Below are positions 44,023 through 53,516 of a stretch of 64,000 nucleotides of DNA, piece by piece. The stretch comes from JALUZX01 sp964561605 (GTDB lineage: Bacteria > Planctomycetota > UBA1135 > JALUZX01). The stretch is taken from positions 124,001 through 188,000 of the forward strand of contig CAZLQD010000005.1 of NCBI GenBank assembly GCA_964561605.1, in the 5' to 3' direction. The translations under genes and the position numbers were made by a program. Every line of letters starts with the position of its first letter. Position 1 is the stretch's first letter. The notes beneath the pieces are model-generated. The model was not told the DNA's origin. It made no database searches and was given only the letters and a program-made list of their open reading frames with translations.

Positions 44023-45126
44023 CTATTGAAAGGCTCCCCGGAAACGGGTGACCGGCCCCACGGGGGTCCGCATGATCGATCCCCGGGCGGCAGAACTGGA
44101 AGAAGCGAAGACCGAGTTCAGCCGAGTCGGGGGCCTCCTGTCGGGCCACACCAGCCCCCGGACCCCCCGGGTGAGGAGGAGGCCCGCCGGGTTGGCCCCG
44201 GGAACCAGGGCCGCCGCCTGAAGATGGAGCCGGGCGAAGGCCAGGGCCGGGTTCTTCGGGATGGGAATCCGCCAAGAAGGAAACCCACCCCCCGATCCCC
44301 GGATTCCCTTCCACACCTGGATGGAGGCGTAGAGGCGGCAGCCATTGGCCCCAAGGAAGGAGAGATCCAGGGGAAGGCGGATTCCGCCGAATCTCTCCTC
44401 GCTCGAACCGATCCAGGCCAGGAGAGTTCCGGGCCGGGAAAGGTTGGTGGGGAAGGACAGGGAAAGGGACCCTCCGAGCTTCAGGGAATAGGCCCCGACT
44501 TTGAGGTCCACCCACTCGCCCTTGTTCCCCTTGCACCCGGGCCCGATGGGCGAAGTCATTCCTGAAGTTCCGTAGCTCTGGGCGTGGGCGTCTGCGATCC
44601 ATTCCGACCAGGCCGAAGGTTTTCCCTTCCCCAGGATGTCCAGCAGGAGATTTCCCTTCCTGCGTTCGTAGAGAAAGGGTTTCGAGAAGGGAAAGACCGC
44701 CGTGAAGGGCCGGGGACCCGGAAGGATGGGAGAGGGAGGAAAGACCACCCGGGAGGATTCGAAGACCTTCACCGCCCCCGAAGGAAGGTTGGCCGCGAAG
44801 GTCCCGGAGAGGGCGTCGGGCCCCTTGGGGCAATGGGCCGCAAGGATCCTCCTGTGGACCGTTCGTGCCAGGAAGGCCTTTCCTCTCTCGGAGTCGGGAC
44901 GGAAGGCCACGGCCGTGATCACCGCCCGGACCCGGGCGATCTCAGAGCCGTCGTAGAGGATCTGCTCGTGCATGTCCTCCCAGCCCGCCAGGTAACGGTC
45001 CCCGCCGCGCCCTTCGAAACGGGCCGTATAAGAGGGACAAACCCGGAAAGAACTCTGGCTCCTGGCCTGGAGAGGCAAGAGAAGGGGGAGAAGAAAAGGA
45101 ATCGATACAGCGTTCCCGGGTCTCAT
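44023..45126 (-). CDS. Secreted protein with planctomycete C-terminal domain
   Basis: 367 residues; ATG 45126 with GAGGAGG upstream and signal MRPGNAVSIPFLLPLLLPLQARSQ. The N-terminal ~170 residues are beta-rich and unrecognised ('FRVCPSYTARFEGRGGDRYLAGW'). A GPGC element starts the C-terminal domain, which carries 'IRLPLDLSFLGANGCRLY', nearly the same signature as in genes ending at 1223 and 2501. The extreme C-terminus is Arg/Ser-rich. It lies 141 bases downstream of the ChaN-PDZ-M1 gene on the same strand and could share its transcript. Confidence 0.78.
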   Translation of the reverse strand: MRPGNAVSIPFLLPLLLPLQARSQSSFRVCPSYTARFEGRGGDRYLAGWEDMHEQILYDGSEIARVRAVITAVAFRPDSERGKAFLARTVHRRILAAHCPKGPDALSGTFAANLPSGAVKVFESSRVVFPPSPILPGPRPFTAVFPFSKPFLYERRKGNLLLDILGKGKPSAWSEWIADAHAQSYGTSGMTSPIGPGCKGNKGEWVDLKVGAYSLKLGGSLSLSFPTNLSRPGTLLAWIGSSEERFGGIRLPLDLSFLGANGCRLYASIQVWKGIRGSGGGFPSWRIPIPKNPALAFARLHLQAAALVPGANPAGLLLTRGVRGLVWPDRRPPTRLNSVFASSSSAARGSIMRTPVGPVTRFRGAFQ

Positions 45127-45267
45127 GCCATCCTCCTCGCCGGCGGATCCGGCTTCGATGAAGAAAGATCCGAAACAACCCAGAAGGAGAACTTCATTCT
45201 ACCCTGGATCCGGGATTTCGTGGGGGGAGTCCCGGCCTGCCGGCCGGGACCGGCGGAGAAAAGACCC

Positions 45268-48200
45268 TCAGCCCCGGCCGGGATGGCGGCCTCCAGGCCC
45301 GGGACGCCGAAGGGGCCAGAGAGGAACCTCGGGGGGAAGGACCGAATCCACCTTTCCTGCAGGAGCCTTCCCCTCGAAACGGACGGGAAGGACCATGGGG
45401 GTGTTCCTCCATGCCCACCTGCCCTTGGCCGTATTCACGGCCTCCCCGCCCCGAAAGGCCAGGTAACCGTATTTTCCGTAGTGGGGGAGCTTCCGTGCCA
45501 GGGCCGCGCCGGCCGACGGGTCGGCGAGAGAGAGGAAGACCAGGAACCGTCCGGGCGCTCCCGGCAGGGGGAGGGCCGCCGCCAGGCTCTCCCGGTCCGG
45601 GGAGAGGCTCCTTCCCCCCTTGGAGAAGACCACCCTCCCCTCTTCCCAGCGCCCCCCCGCCCGGCGGAGCATCTCCTTCACAAGGCCGAAGAGGGGATTG
45701 TCCCTTCCAAGGATCCAAAGGGCCTTTCCCGGCGGGAGCGAGGCCGGCGAGAAGGTCTTCCCCGGGGAGAGGATCTCCACCTTCCCCTTTCCTCCCTTCC
45801 CGAGGAGGTCCAGGAAGGGCTTGTAGCCCGATTCATGGCCCGGCGCATACCCCCTCGGAGGGACGACCAGGGCCTCCCTCGCCCCGAGCACGGCGCCGAT
45901 GGTGGGAGGGATCTCTTCGGGAAGAAGCCGCCGGAAGACATCGAAACGGGGATCCACCTCCACCCGGAGGGGAAGGGAGAGGAACCGGCTGGTCACGGTC
46001 TCTTCCTTCTCGTCCAGGACGGCCCAGCGGATGACGGCCCGCTTGCGTCCCGCCAGGTGGACCGCATAGGGAAGGCGCACCCTCCGGGCCTCTCCTTTCT
46101 GCTCCTGCCGGACCCGGAAGGTCAGCTCGTAGCCCTCCCCTTTCTGGACCGCCCGGGCCTGGAGGGGCCGGAGGGTAGGAGCGCCCCTCTTTCCGATCCA
46201 CTGGGCGAACCAGGGCGTGAGGTCCAGGTCCCCCACGGCCTCGAAGTACCGCCTGAGGTCCTCCCAGGATGCCTTCTTGAAGCGCATCCCAAGGTAGAAG
46301 GCCCTCAGGGCCTCGAGGAACTTCCCGTCTCCCAGCATGCGCCGGACCATGTGGAAGACCATGAGGGCCTTGCCGTATCCCACGGCCTCCGTGGCCGGAT
46401 CGTGACGCTCCCGGAAATCCGAAAGAGGAAAATCCCTGCCTTCACCGGCGGCGAAGTTCGTGTACTTCTCCAGGACGCGGCGGCGGTACGCCCGCCCGCC
46501 GCCTCTCTGCTCCTGCAGGAGGTGGTCCGCCAGGTAGGCCGTCAGGCCCTCGCACCAATTCCCCTTGCTGTAGTCCACATAGACGCCGTTCCCCCACCAG
46601 TCGTGGAGGATCTCGTGGGGGAACGAGGAGTGGAGGATCCAGGGAAACCGGATGACCGAAGGGCCGAGGAGCGTGAAGGAGGGCATCCCGTAACCGGTCT
46701 CCCAAAAATTCTCGACCGTGGCGAACTTGGTCCACGGGTAGGGCCCGAGCATACGGGAATACATCCCCAGGTAGCGGGCCGAGGCCCCCAGGTAGCGCCC
46801 CGCAAGTCCCGGGTCTTCCTTGCGGAGAAAGACCATGGTCTCCACCGGGCCGGCGTTGCCGTCGTACTCGTGGAGGGGGCCGCCTACGAGGTAGACCTCC
46901 TCCTGGGGCTTGCCGGCGGAGAACCGGGTCTCAGTCTTCCCCCTCCCCTTCACCCGGCCCACCCGCCGGCCCTGGCTGATCACCTCCCACGAGGCAGGGG
47001 CCCGGACCAGGAGGTCGTAGGTGAAGAGACCGCCCCCTTCGAAGGCCGGGACCCACCCGGTCCCTCCCGAAAGGAAGACCCCTCTCTCCTCCAGGGTCCC
47101 CCGGGTGACCTGGAAGCCCCGGGCGTATTCCTCCCCCCCGGAAGCGGGGGGAGCGAAGACCTTCCCCGCAGCGGCCAGTTCCACCTTCCTGGGACCCCCG
47201 AAGGGCGGGGAGAAGAGAAGTTCCCAGGAGTCCCCGCCCTTCTTCCCCCCCGGCGAGGGCCGAAGCACTACTCCTTCGCCCCCCTTCCCCAGGACGGGCC
47301 GGAAGGAAGGAGAGAGATGGAAGACGATCCTCCCCTGGCGCCTTCCCAGGAGGGCCGCCGGGATGGTCACCCTGTCCCGCCATTTCACCAGGTGAGTCGC
47401 CGGGTCCAGTTCCACCTCCAGGCTGTGGTGGAGACCGACGAACTTGGGCCCCCTTCCCGTCCCGGTCTTTCCTGCCTCACCGCCGGGTCTCCTGAGCCTC
47501 ACCGCCACGGTGAAGACCTTCTTCTTTCCCCGGGCGGCCCGGACTTCCAGGAGGTCCCCCCAGTCCAAGGCCATGAGGCGCACCATCTCCTCGGCAGGGG
47601 AGCGGCAGGGCCGGCCCCCGATGGAAAGAACCCGGTCCCCTCTCCTGAGGCCCGCCTTCTCCAGGGCCCCGCCCCTCGGAAGGGAGAGGACCACCACCTT
47701 CCCCCCCCTGAGACCGAGCCGCATGGGGAGAGGGGGAAATTCCTTTCCCGCCGGCGCCGTCCCGACCAGGAAGGTCCCCAGGGACCGGGAGACGATCCTG
47801 CCCGGCCGGAGGGACCCCATCCCCATGGCCGGATGCCCCATGGGCCTGCGGGCCTTGGCCTCGGCACCCTTGGGGGAAGGGCCCTTTCCGGCCTTGCCGG
47901 GCTTTCCCTTGGAGTGGGGCCTGGAGGAGGTCTTCTTCCCCCCCTGCCGGGTGGTGCCGGCCTTGCCGGACCCCTTCTTCTTCCCCTTGGAGGCCCTGGC
48001 CCTTCCCGCCGTGGGGTGGCCCATCCCCCTGGGCGCCTTCCGGGCCTCCACGGGAAGGAGGACCACCTCCGCCACGGGAACTTCGGGCCTGAGCATCCGG
48101 ATCCGCCTGCCGATCCCCAGGCCGTACATCACGTGTCCCGCTCCCACGATCACCACCACCTTCGACCGGGGACCGGCCCGGTCCATGGCGGCCAAGGCGT

Positions 48201-48918
48201 TGGCGGCCATGGCCGTATCCCAGATGGCCTGGGCCGCATAGAACTTCTCGAAGAAGGCCGGGCTCGTCACGGCGGGCCGCCCGAAGAAGCAGCGGATCAA
48301 GTAGCGGTGCTCCGTGAGGGAGAGGTCAAGAGGAGGGAAAAGGGAGCGTTGCTCCGCCGTCAAGGCCTCCACCCCTTTCCGGGCCACCGTCCGGACCACA
48401 TCCCGGGGCACGTTGAGCCCCACGATGCGGGCCCCTCCGGCCCGGGCCGCCTCCAGGATGGGCTGGTAGTAACGGTAGTTGAAGCCGCCCTTGGCGGGCC
48501 AGTCGGCGGCGGTGAGAAGGGAGACCAACCCCCGCCGGCCCCGGACGTATTCCTCCAGGAAGAGGTCGTCCGTGGGGGCGAAGAACTCCATGCCCACCAC
48601 GAGAGGCCTCTTCCGGGAGGCCAGGGCCTCCACGACCCGGGCCTGGAACCTGTGGATGGCCAGGTTGTCGTGGTCCTCCCCCAAAAGGATCACCCTGTAG
48701 GGCTCCAGGGCCTCCAGGAACTCCCGGAAGGAGAGGTTCCTGTCCTCCCGGGCGGAGTAGATCCGATCTCTCACAAGAAGGCGAAGATCGTATTTATAGA
48801 CCGGGTGGCCCAGGGGAAGGCGGTGGAGATCCAAACCGCCGTCCTGGGCCTGGAGAGCCCCTGCGGAGGGCGGAAGAAGACACAAGGCCCAAAGGGCCGA
48901 GGACCGAAGAAAGGTCAT
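45268..48918 (-). CDS. ChaN-like / PDZ / M1-type metallopeptidase fusion protein
   Basis: 1216 residues from the ATG at 48918 (GGAGG eight bases upstream), with Sec signal. Residues ~55-290 are a ChaN/Tiki-superfamily domain ('YRVILLGEDHDNLAIHRFQARVVEAL', 'VVGMEFF', 'VVIVGAGHVMYG'). A Lys/Gly/Pro-rich linker (~300-365) follows, then a PDZ domain (~398-475, 'GLRRGDRVLSIGGRPCRSPAEEMV'). From ~495 to ~930 is an M1-like gluzincin with HEILHDWWGN (zinc H768, E769, H772) and E790 in 'NWCEGLTAYLADHL', one residue closer than the classical x18 spacing. The last ~280 residues are a beta/helical extension. Likely an extracytoplasmic peptidase. Confidence 0.87.
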   Translation of the reverse strand: MTFLRSSALWALCLLPPSAGALQAQDGGLDLHRLPLGHPVYKYDLRLLVRDRIYSAREDRNLSFREFLEALEPYRVILLGEDHDNLAIHRFQARVVEALASRKRPLVVGMEFFAPTDDLFLEEYVRGRRGLVSLLTAADWPAKGGFNYRYYQPILEAARAGGARIVGLNVPRDVVRTVARKGVEALTAEQRSLFPPLDLSLTEHRYLIRCFFGRPAVTSPAFFEKFYAAQAIWDTAMAANALAAMDRAGPRSKVVVIVGAGHVMYGLGIGRRIRMLRPEVPVAEVVLLPVEARKAPRGMGHPTAGRARASKGKKKGSGKAGTTRQGGKKTSSRPHSKGKPGKAGKGPSPKGAEAKARRPMGHPAMGMGSLRPGRIVSRSLGTFLVGTAPAGKEFPPLPMRLGLRGGKVVVLSLPRGGALEKAGLRRGDRVLSIGGRPCRSPAEEMVRLMALDWGDLLEVRAARGKKKVFTVAVRLRRPGGEAGKTGTGRGPKFVGLHHSLEVELDPATHLVKWRDRVTIPAALLGRRQGRIVFHLSPSFRPVLGKGGEGVVLRPSPGGKKGGDSWELLFSPPFGGPRKVELAAAGKVFAPPASGGEEYARGFQVTRGTLEERGVFLSGGTGWVPAFEGGGLFTYDLLVRAPASWEVISQGRRVGRVKGRGKTETRFSAGKPQEEVYLVGGPLHEYDGNAGPVETMVFLRKEDPGLAGRYLGASARYLGMYSRMLGPYPWTKFATVENFWETGYGMPSFTLLGPSVIRFPWILHSSFPHEILHDWWGNGVYVDYSKGNWCEGLTAYLADHLLQEQRGGGRAYRRRVLEKYTNFAAGEGRDFPLSDFRERHDPATEAVGYGKALMVFHMVRRMLGDGKFLEALRAFYLGMRFKKASWEDLRRYFEAVGDLDLTPWFAQWIGKRGAPTLRPLQARAVQKGEGYELTFRVRQEQKGEARRVRLPYAVHLAGRKRAVIRWAVLDEKEETVTSRFLSLPLRVEVDPRFDVFRRLLPEEIPPTIGAVLGAREALVVPPRGYAPGHESGYKPFLDLLGKGGKGKVEILSPGKTFSPASLPPGKALWILGRDNPLFGLVKEMLRRAGGRWEEGRVVFSKGGRSLSPDRESLAAALPLPGAPGRFLVFLSLADPSAGAALARKLPHYGKYGYLAFRGGEAVNTAKGRWAWRNTPMVLPVRFEGKAPAGKVDSVLPPEVPLWPLRRPGPGGRHPGRG

Positions 48919-49029
48919 GGGAAGAGCCTCCTGGAATGATCGGGGAAGGCTTCCCATTGTCCCCGATTCCGGGAGGTACGCCAGGGAGAGCGTCTCTCCC
49001 GGGTCCCCGAAAAGAGAGGGGGCCGGGTC

Positions 49030-49057
49030 TTGACATTGAAGTTTCTTGCCCTATTTT
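49030..49057 (+). promoter_or_regulatory. Sigma-70-type promoter for tRNA-Gln
   Basis: Consensus -35 TTGACA (49030-49035), a 16-base spacer and -10 TATTTT (49052-49057), in an A/T-rich patch unlike the surrounding DNA. Transcription would begin about 35 bases before the mature tRNA. Confidence 0.7.
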
Positions 49058-49097
49058 TTCGATGCTCCCGGGGGCCCTCGGGCCCTTGGGGACGGGC

Positions 49098-49172
49098 TGG
49101 GAGATAGTCCAATTGGTAGGGCACACGGCTCTGGACCGTGGAATCTGGGTTCGAGTCCCGGTCTCCCAGCCA
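49098..49172 (+). tRNA. tRNA-Gln (anticodon CUG)
   Basis: 75 bases including an encoded CCA (49170-49172). The 7-bp acceptor TGGGAGA pairs with TCTCCCA; the D arm is GTCC/GGGC; the anticodon stem CACGG/CCGTG encloses CTCTGGA, giving anticodon CTG; the T arm is CTGGG-TTCGAGT-CCCGG; discriminator G. A run of eight T (49173-49180) directly follows and would terminate transcription. It faces glnS, the gene for the enzyme that charges it. Confidence 0.97.
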
Positions 49173-49209
49173 TTTTTTTTGTACCCCTCCCCCCTCCCCT
49201 CCAGGTCTA

Positions 49210-50904
49210 TCAGCCTCCTTTCTTCTGGATCTTGGCCCAGGAGTCCTTCAGGGGAACGGTTCGATTGAAGACAGGGGCGCCGGGCCGGGAGTCCGGGTCG
49301 GCGCAGAAGTAGCCCTGCCTCAGGAACTGGAAGCGTGCTCCCGGCTCCACCTGGGCCAGGGAGGGCTCCAGGCGGCACCCCTCCAGGACCACGAGGGACT
49401 CCGGGTCCAGGTAGTCCATGAAGTCCTCTCCCTCTTCCAGGTCCAGGGGATTCTCCTTGGTGAAGAGCCTCCCGTAGAGCCGGACCTGGGCTTCCACCGA
49501 GTGGGGCGCCGAAACCCAGTGAAGGGTGCCCTTCACCCTCCGCCCGTCCTTGGGGGTCCCACCCCGGCTGTCCGGGTCGTGGGTGCAGTGGACGGCCAGG
49601 ATCTCTCCCGTTGCAGGATCCTTCTCCACTTCCCTGCAGGTCACCAGGTAGGCGTGCTTGAGACGGACCTCCCTACCCGGGGCGAGGCGGAAGAACTTCC
49701 TGGGCGGGTCCTCCATGAAGTCCTCCCGCTCGATGTAGATCTCCCGGGAGAAGGGGACCTTCCGGGTCCCCGCCGAGGGATCCTCCGGGTTGTTCTCCGC
49801 CTCGAACTCCTCCACCTTCCCTTCGGGGTAGTCGTCCAGGACCAGCTTGAGGGGACGGAGGACCGCCATGGCCCGGGGAGCCCGCTTGTTCAGGTCCTCC
49901 CTGAGGATGTGCTCCAGGTAGGCGATGTCCGAGACGGTGCCCCTCTTCCGGGCGAGTCCGATGCGGTCGCAGAAGTCCCGGATAGCCTCCGGCGTATATC
50001 CACGCCGCCTCAGGCCCGACAGCGTGGGCATCCTGGGATCGTCCCACCCGGCGACCACGCCCTCCTCCACGAGGCGAAGGAGCTTTCGCTTGCTCATGAC
50101 GGTATAGGTCAGGTCGAGCCGGGCGAACTCGATCTGCCTGGGGTGGCACTCCACCTGGAGGACGTCCAGGAACCAGTCGTAGAGGGGCCGGTGATCCTCG
50201 AATTCCAGGGTGCAGAGCGAATGGGTGATCCCTTCTATGGAATCGGAGAGGCAGTGGGCGAAGTCGTACATCGGGTAGATGCACCACTCGTCCCCCGTCC
50301 TCGGGTGGCTCACCTTCCGGATGCGGTAGATGACGGGATCCCGCATGTTCAGGTTGGGATGGGCCATGTCGATCTTCGCCCTGAGGACCCTGGAACCCTC
50401 CTCGAACTCGCCGGCCCGCATCCTCTGGAACAGGTCCAGGTTCTCCTCGACGGAGCGGTTCCGGTAGGGGCTCTCCTTCCCGGGTTCCGTCAGGGTCCCC
50501 CTGTAGAGGCGGATCTCCTCCGGGCCGAGATCGCAGACGAAGGCCTTCCCCATCCGGATGAGCCGGAGGGCGTACTGGTAGAGCTTCTCGTAGTAGTCCG
50601 AGGCGTAGTAGAGGTGCTCCCCCCAGTCGAATCCCAGCCACCGGACGTCCCTCTTGATGGCCTCTTCGTACTCCACGTCCTCCTTGGTGGGGTTGGTGTC
50701 GTCGAACCTGAGGTGACACCTGCCGCCGTAGTCCCGGGCGATCCCGAAGTTGAGGCAGACCGCCTTGGCGTGCCCGATGTGGAGGTAGCCGTTGGGTTCG
50801 GGGGGGAAGCGGGTGACGATGGTCTTGTGCTTCCCCTCCGCCAGGTCCCGCTCCACGATCTCCCGGATGAAGTTCTTCGGCCTGGGGGCTTGTCCTTCGG
50901 CCAT
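49210..50904 (-). CDS. glnS: Glutaminyl-tRNA synthetase
   Basis: 564 residues. Class I synthetase with HIGH-type 'FPPEPNGYLHIGHAKAVCLNFG' (in part) and KMSKS-type 'YTVMSKRKLLRL'; the N-terminal 'KNFIREIVERDLAEGKH' and the C-terminal anticodon-binding beta barrels ('REIYIEREDFMEDPPRKFFRL', in part; 'TLHWVSAPHSVEAQVRLYGRLF', in part) are those of GlnRS rather than GluRS. It charges tRNA-Gln directly, so the transamidation route is not needed for Gln. It converges on the tRNA-Gln gene 37 bases away. Confidence 0.97.
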   Translation of the reverse strand: MAEGQAPRPKNFIREIVERDLAEGKHKTIVTRFPPEPNGYLHIGHAKAVCLNFGIARDYGGRCHLRFDDTNPTKEDVEYEEAIKRDVRWLGFDWGEHLYYASDYYEKLYQYALRLIRMGKAFVCDLGPEEIRLYRGTLTEPGKESPYRNRSVEENLDLFQRMRAGEFEEGSRVLRAKIDMAHPNLNMRDPVIYRIRKVSHPRTGDEWCIYPMYDFAHCLSDSIEGITHSLCTLEFEDHRPLYDWFLDVLQVECHPRQIEFARLDLTYTVMSKRKLLRLVEEGVVAGWDDPRMPTLSGLRRRGYTPEAIRDFCDRIGLARKRGTVSDIAYLEHILREDLNKRAPRAMAVLRPLKLVLDDYPEGKVEEFEAENNPEDPSAGTRKVPFSREIYIEREDFMEDPPRKFFRLAPGREVRLKHAYLVTCREVEKDPATGEILAVHCTHDPDSRGGTPKDGRRVKGTLHWVSAPHSVEAQVRLYGRLFTKENPLDLEEGEDFMDYLDPESLVVLEGCRLEPSLAQVEPGARFQFLRQGYFCADPDSRPGAPVFNRTVPLKDSWAKIQKKGG

Positions 50905-51136
50905 GGTGGGCCCTCCCTTGTCCTGGATCGATCTCCTCTTTCCTCGTCCACCTTTCCGCCGGCCTTCCGCCGGGGAGAGGCCAGGAACTTAGCCTCCCGG
51001 CGCCCCCCTTTCCAGGGAGGGCCCCCTCCAGGCCTTTGCGATCCTGTCCCGGCCGGTGCAGACTCGAACCCCCTCCCCCCCAGCCGCGCCGGGGGAGGCC
51101 CCTCCCGGAAGGCGCGGCCCAGAAAAGGAGCGACTC

Positions 51137-53146
51137 ATGAAGAGATCCCTTCTTCTCCTTGCGGCCATCCTCTTCTCCACCGCCTGGCTTCCTTCCGCCG
51201 CAACGGCACGGGACCGGTTCACCGTGAAGGACTTCGTCTCCCTTCCCATGGTGGGGGGAGAGGCCCTCTCCCCCGGAGGGAGGCGCCTGGCCTTCCACAG
51301 GACCGTGCGGGACTTGAAGAAGGACACCTACCGGCGCCAGGTCTTCCTGGCCGACCTCGAGACCGGCAAGGTCCTCCAGGTCACCAGGGAGCCCGGGTTC
51401 TCCTGGGGCCCCATGTGGACCCCCGACGGAAAGGGCCTGGCCTTCTACTCCACCAGGTCGGGAAAGCCCGCTCTCTGGCTCACGAAACTGGACGGCGCCG
51501 ACCCCAGGAAGATCTGCGACGCCCCCGTCTCGGCGGCGAAGTTTTCGCCCGACGGCAAGATGCTCGCCTTCCTGGCACCGCCGAAGAAATCCAAGAAGAT
51601 CCGGGGAAGGGGCAAGGACCCCGAGATCTGGACCTGGGTGGAGGACAAGACCACCTGGCCCCAGCTCTGGGTCCTGGACCTGTCCACGGGCAAGCGGACC
51701 CAGCTCACGGCCGGGGACACCTACGTCTACCACTTCGCCTGGCGGCCCGACGGGAAGGCCCTGGCCTACACCTTCGATCCCCTGGGAAGCGAAGGAGTGA
51801 GCGAGGACCACCACCTGGGCCTCATCGACCTGGAGGGGAAGACCCGCCTCCTCGAAGGAGGCCCGGTGAAACACACCTGGCCCGCCTGGAGCCCCGACGG
51901 GCGGCTTCTCGCCTGTTTCCGGGACCGCTCGGAGGAGTACGACGTCTACCTGACCGTCAAGGACATCTGGATCTACGATCCCGCCTCGGGCAAGAGGTTG
52001 CGGAACTTGACGGAAGGCTGGAAGGGGAATCCCACGGGGATGCTCTCCAGCCCCATCGAGCCCCTCCACTGGAGTCCCGACGGGAAGTGGATCTGGTTCT
52101 CCGGGGCCGAAGGAGCCGATCTCAACATCTACAGGGTGCCTTCCGACGGCTCGGGTCCCGTTGAGGCCGTGACCTCCGTGAAAGGAGAGATCCGGGGCCT
52201 GACCTTCGACAAGGCCTTCCGGAGGGTGGCCTTCCTCTGGAGCGACTTCGCCCACCCGGCCGACGTCTTCCACGCTCCCGCCCTTCCCGCTCCCGGCGGA
52301 ATCCCGAAGGCCGTCCGGGTCACGGGAATCCGGAAGCTCGTGGAAAAATACGGTTTCCAGCAGGCCAGGACCGTCCACTGGAAGAGTTTCGACGGGACCG
52401 TCATCGAGGGGTTCCTCTTCCTTCCCAGAGGTTTCAGGAAGGGGCGGCCCGTGCCGGTGATCTTCCACGCCCACGGGGGCCCGGCCTTCCGCTGGGGCAG
52501 GTCCTACTCCTACCGTTACATGTACCACGTCTGGGCCGACCACGGCTACGGGATGCTCCTGGTGAATCCCAGGGGGTCCACGGGGTACGGCCTCCGGTTC
52601 CGGCGGGGCAACTACAAGTCCTTCGGCCACGGGGATTTCAAGGACCTGATGGCCGGGGTCGACTACCTGGTCTCGGAAGGGATCGCCGACCCGGAGAAGC
52701 TCGGGATGACGGGTTATTCCTACGGCGGATACATGACCAACATGGCCGTGAGCAGGACCACGAGGTTCAAGGCGGCCGTCTCCATCGCGGGGGGCTTCAA
52801 TTTCCCCTCGGCCATGGGCCAGGCCAACTCCATCCTTCCCAGGGCATACTACCATCCCCTGGAATCCCCCGCCGCAATGCTACGCATGTTCCGCGACAGC
52901 CCCGTGGCGCGGGTGATGGAGGTGAAGACACCGACCCTGCTCATCCACGGGAAGAAGGACCAGGCCGTCCACTACATGCAGGGCGTGGAGATGTTCACTT
53001 TCCTCCAGCTCTGCGAGGTCCCCTCCAAGCTGATCCTCTATCCAGGCGAAGGCCACGGAATCAACAGGCCCTCCCACATGGTGCACTACCTCACGGCCTC
53101 CCTGAAGTGGTTCCGCAAATACATGCCGGCGGAACCGGCCCGCTGA
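51137..53146 (+). CDS. Secreted S9-family prolyl oligopeptidase/dipeptidyl peptidase
   Basis: 669 residues with Sec signal (MKRSLLLLAAILFSTAWLPSAATA); AAAAGGAGCGACTC precedes the ATG. Residues ~40-400 form a WD40/TolB-like propeller ('MWTPDGKGLAFYSTRSG', 'AWRPDGKALAYTF', 'HWSPDGKWIWFSG'). Residues ~410-665 are the alpha/beta hydrolase with S528 in GYSYGGY, D608 in 'IHGKKDQAVH' and H640 in 'GEGHGI'. This is the S9C-like group that trims peptides after partial digestion of proteins outside the cytoplasm. Confidence 0.95.
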   Translation: MKRSLLLLAAILFSTAWLPSAATARDRFTVKDFVSLPMVGGEALSPGGRRLAFHRTVRDLKKDTYRRQVFLADLETGKVLQVTREPGFSWGPMWTPDGKGLAFYSTRSGKPALWLTKLDGADPRKICDAPVSAAKFSPDGKMLAFLAPPKKSKKIRGRGKDPEIWTWVEDKTTWPQLWVLDLSTGKRTQLTAGDTYVYHFAWRPDGKALAYTFDPLGSEGVSEDHHLGLIDLEGKTRLLEGGPVKHTWPAWSPDGRLLACFRDRSEEYDVYLTVKDIWIYDPASGKRLRNLTEGWKGNPTGMLSSPIEPLHWSPDGKWIWFSGAEGADLNIYRVPSDGSGPVEAVTSVKGEIRGLTFDKAFRRVAFLWSDFAHPADVFHAPALPAPGGIPKAVRVTGIRKLVEKYGFQQARTVHWKSFDGTVIEGFLFLPRGFRKGRPVPVIFHAHGGPAFRWGRSYSYRYMYHVWADHGYGMLLVNPRGSTGYGLRFRRGNYKSFGHGDFKDLMAGVDYLVSEGIADPEKLGMTGYSYGGYMTNMAVSRTTRFKAAVSIAGGFNFPSAMGQANSILPRAYYHPLESPAAMLRMFRDSPVARVMEVKTPTLLIHGKKDQAVHYMQGVEMFTFLQLCEVPSKLILYPGEGHGINRPSHMVHYLTASLKWFRKYMPAEPAR

Positions 53147-53188
53147 GAAGCCGGCCGGTCCCGCCGGAGGGAACCACCCCGGAGCCCG

Positions 53189-53225
53189 GCCGGGGCGGGC
53201 CGCCGAAACCGCGGCCGGCCCCGGC
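53189..53225. terminator. GC-rich hairpin between convergent genes
   Basis: 15-base arms with one mismatch (53189-53203 with 53211-53225) and a 7-base loop lie between the convergent stops at 53146 and 53237. No T tract. Confidence 0.5.
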
Positions 53226-53232
53226 ACATCCC

Positions 53233-53516
53233 GCCGTCAATAGACGACAGGATCGGTGAACCAGGTGAACCTGAGAGAGTTGGGATCGATGCCCAGGGCC
53301 ACGGCGTTGAAGATCCCCAGGCCGTTCGGGGCGGCCGGGAAGAGGGCCTTCCCGTTCTTCACCACCGAGAGGTAGGCGCCGGTGAAACCGGCGAAGATCC
53401 CCGTGTATTTGCCCACCACGAAGTTGATGGAGAAGCCCGTATACCCCAGGCCGTCCAGGTTCAGGGGAGGGCTCGTCCCGGCCTCGGTCACCAGGATCAG
53501 GGCGATGTTCCCCTCC
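53233..53516 (-). repeat. Near-identical 3' repeat, copy A of propeller family
   Basis: About 284 bases covering the stop and last ~90 codons match 57890-58173 with only about three visible differences over the first 270 bases, and match 55706-55961 with about a dozen. Upstream coding regions are much more diverged. This suggests recent gene conversion or duplication. Confidence 0.85.

Noticed and set aside
44584..48939. Very long open frame (over 1400 codons) on the plus strand opposite the ChaN-PDZ-M1 gene
   Set aside because: High GC removes stops from antisense frames. The product is Gly/Pro/Arg/Glu-rich with no motifs, signal or Shine-Dalgarno, and the opposite strand holds clear domains.
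51058..51078. T-arm-like sequence (GGTTCGAGTC on the minus strand)
   Set aside because: The flanking bases cannot form a T stem, acceptor stem or anticodon arm, so it is not a tRNA.
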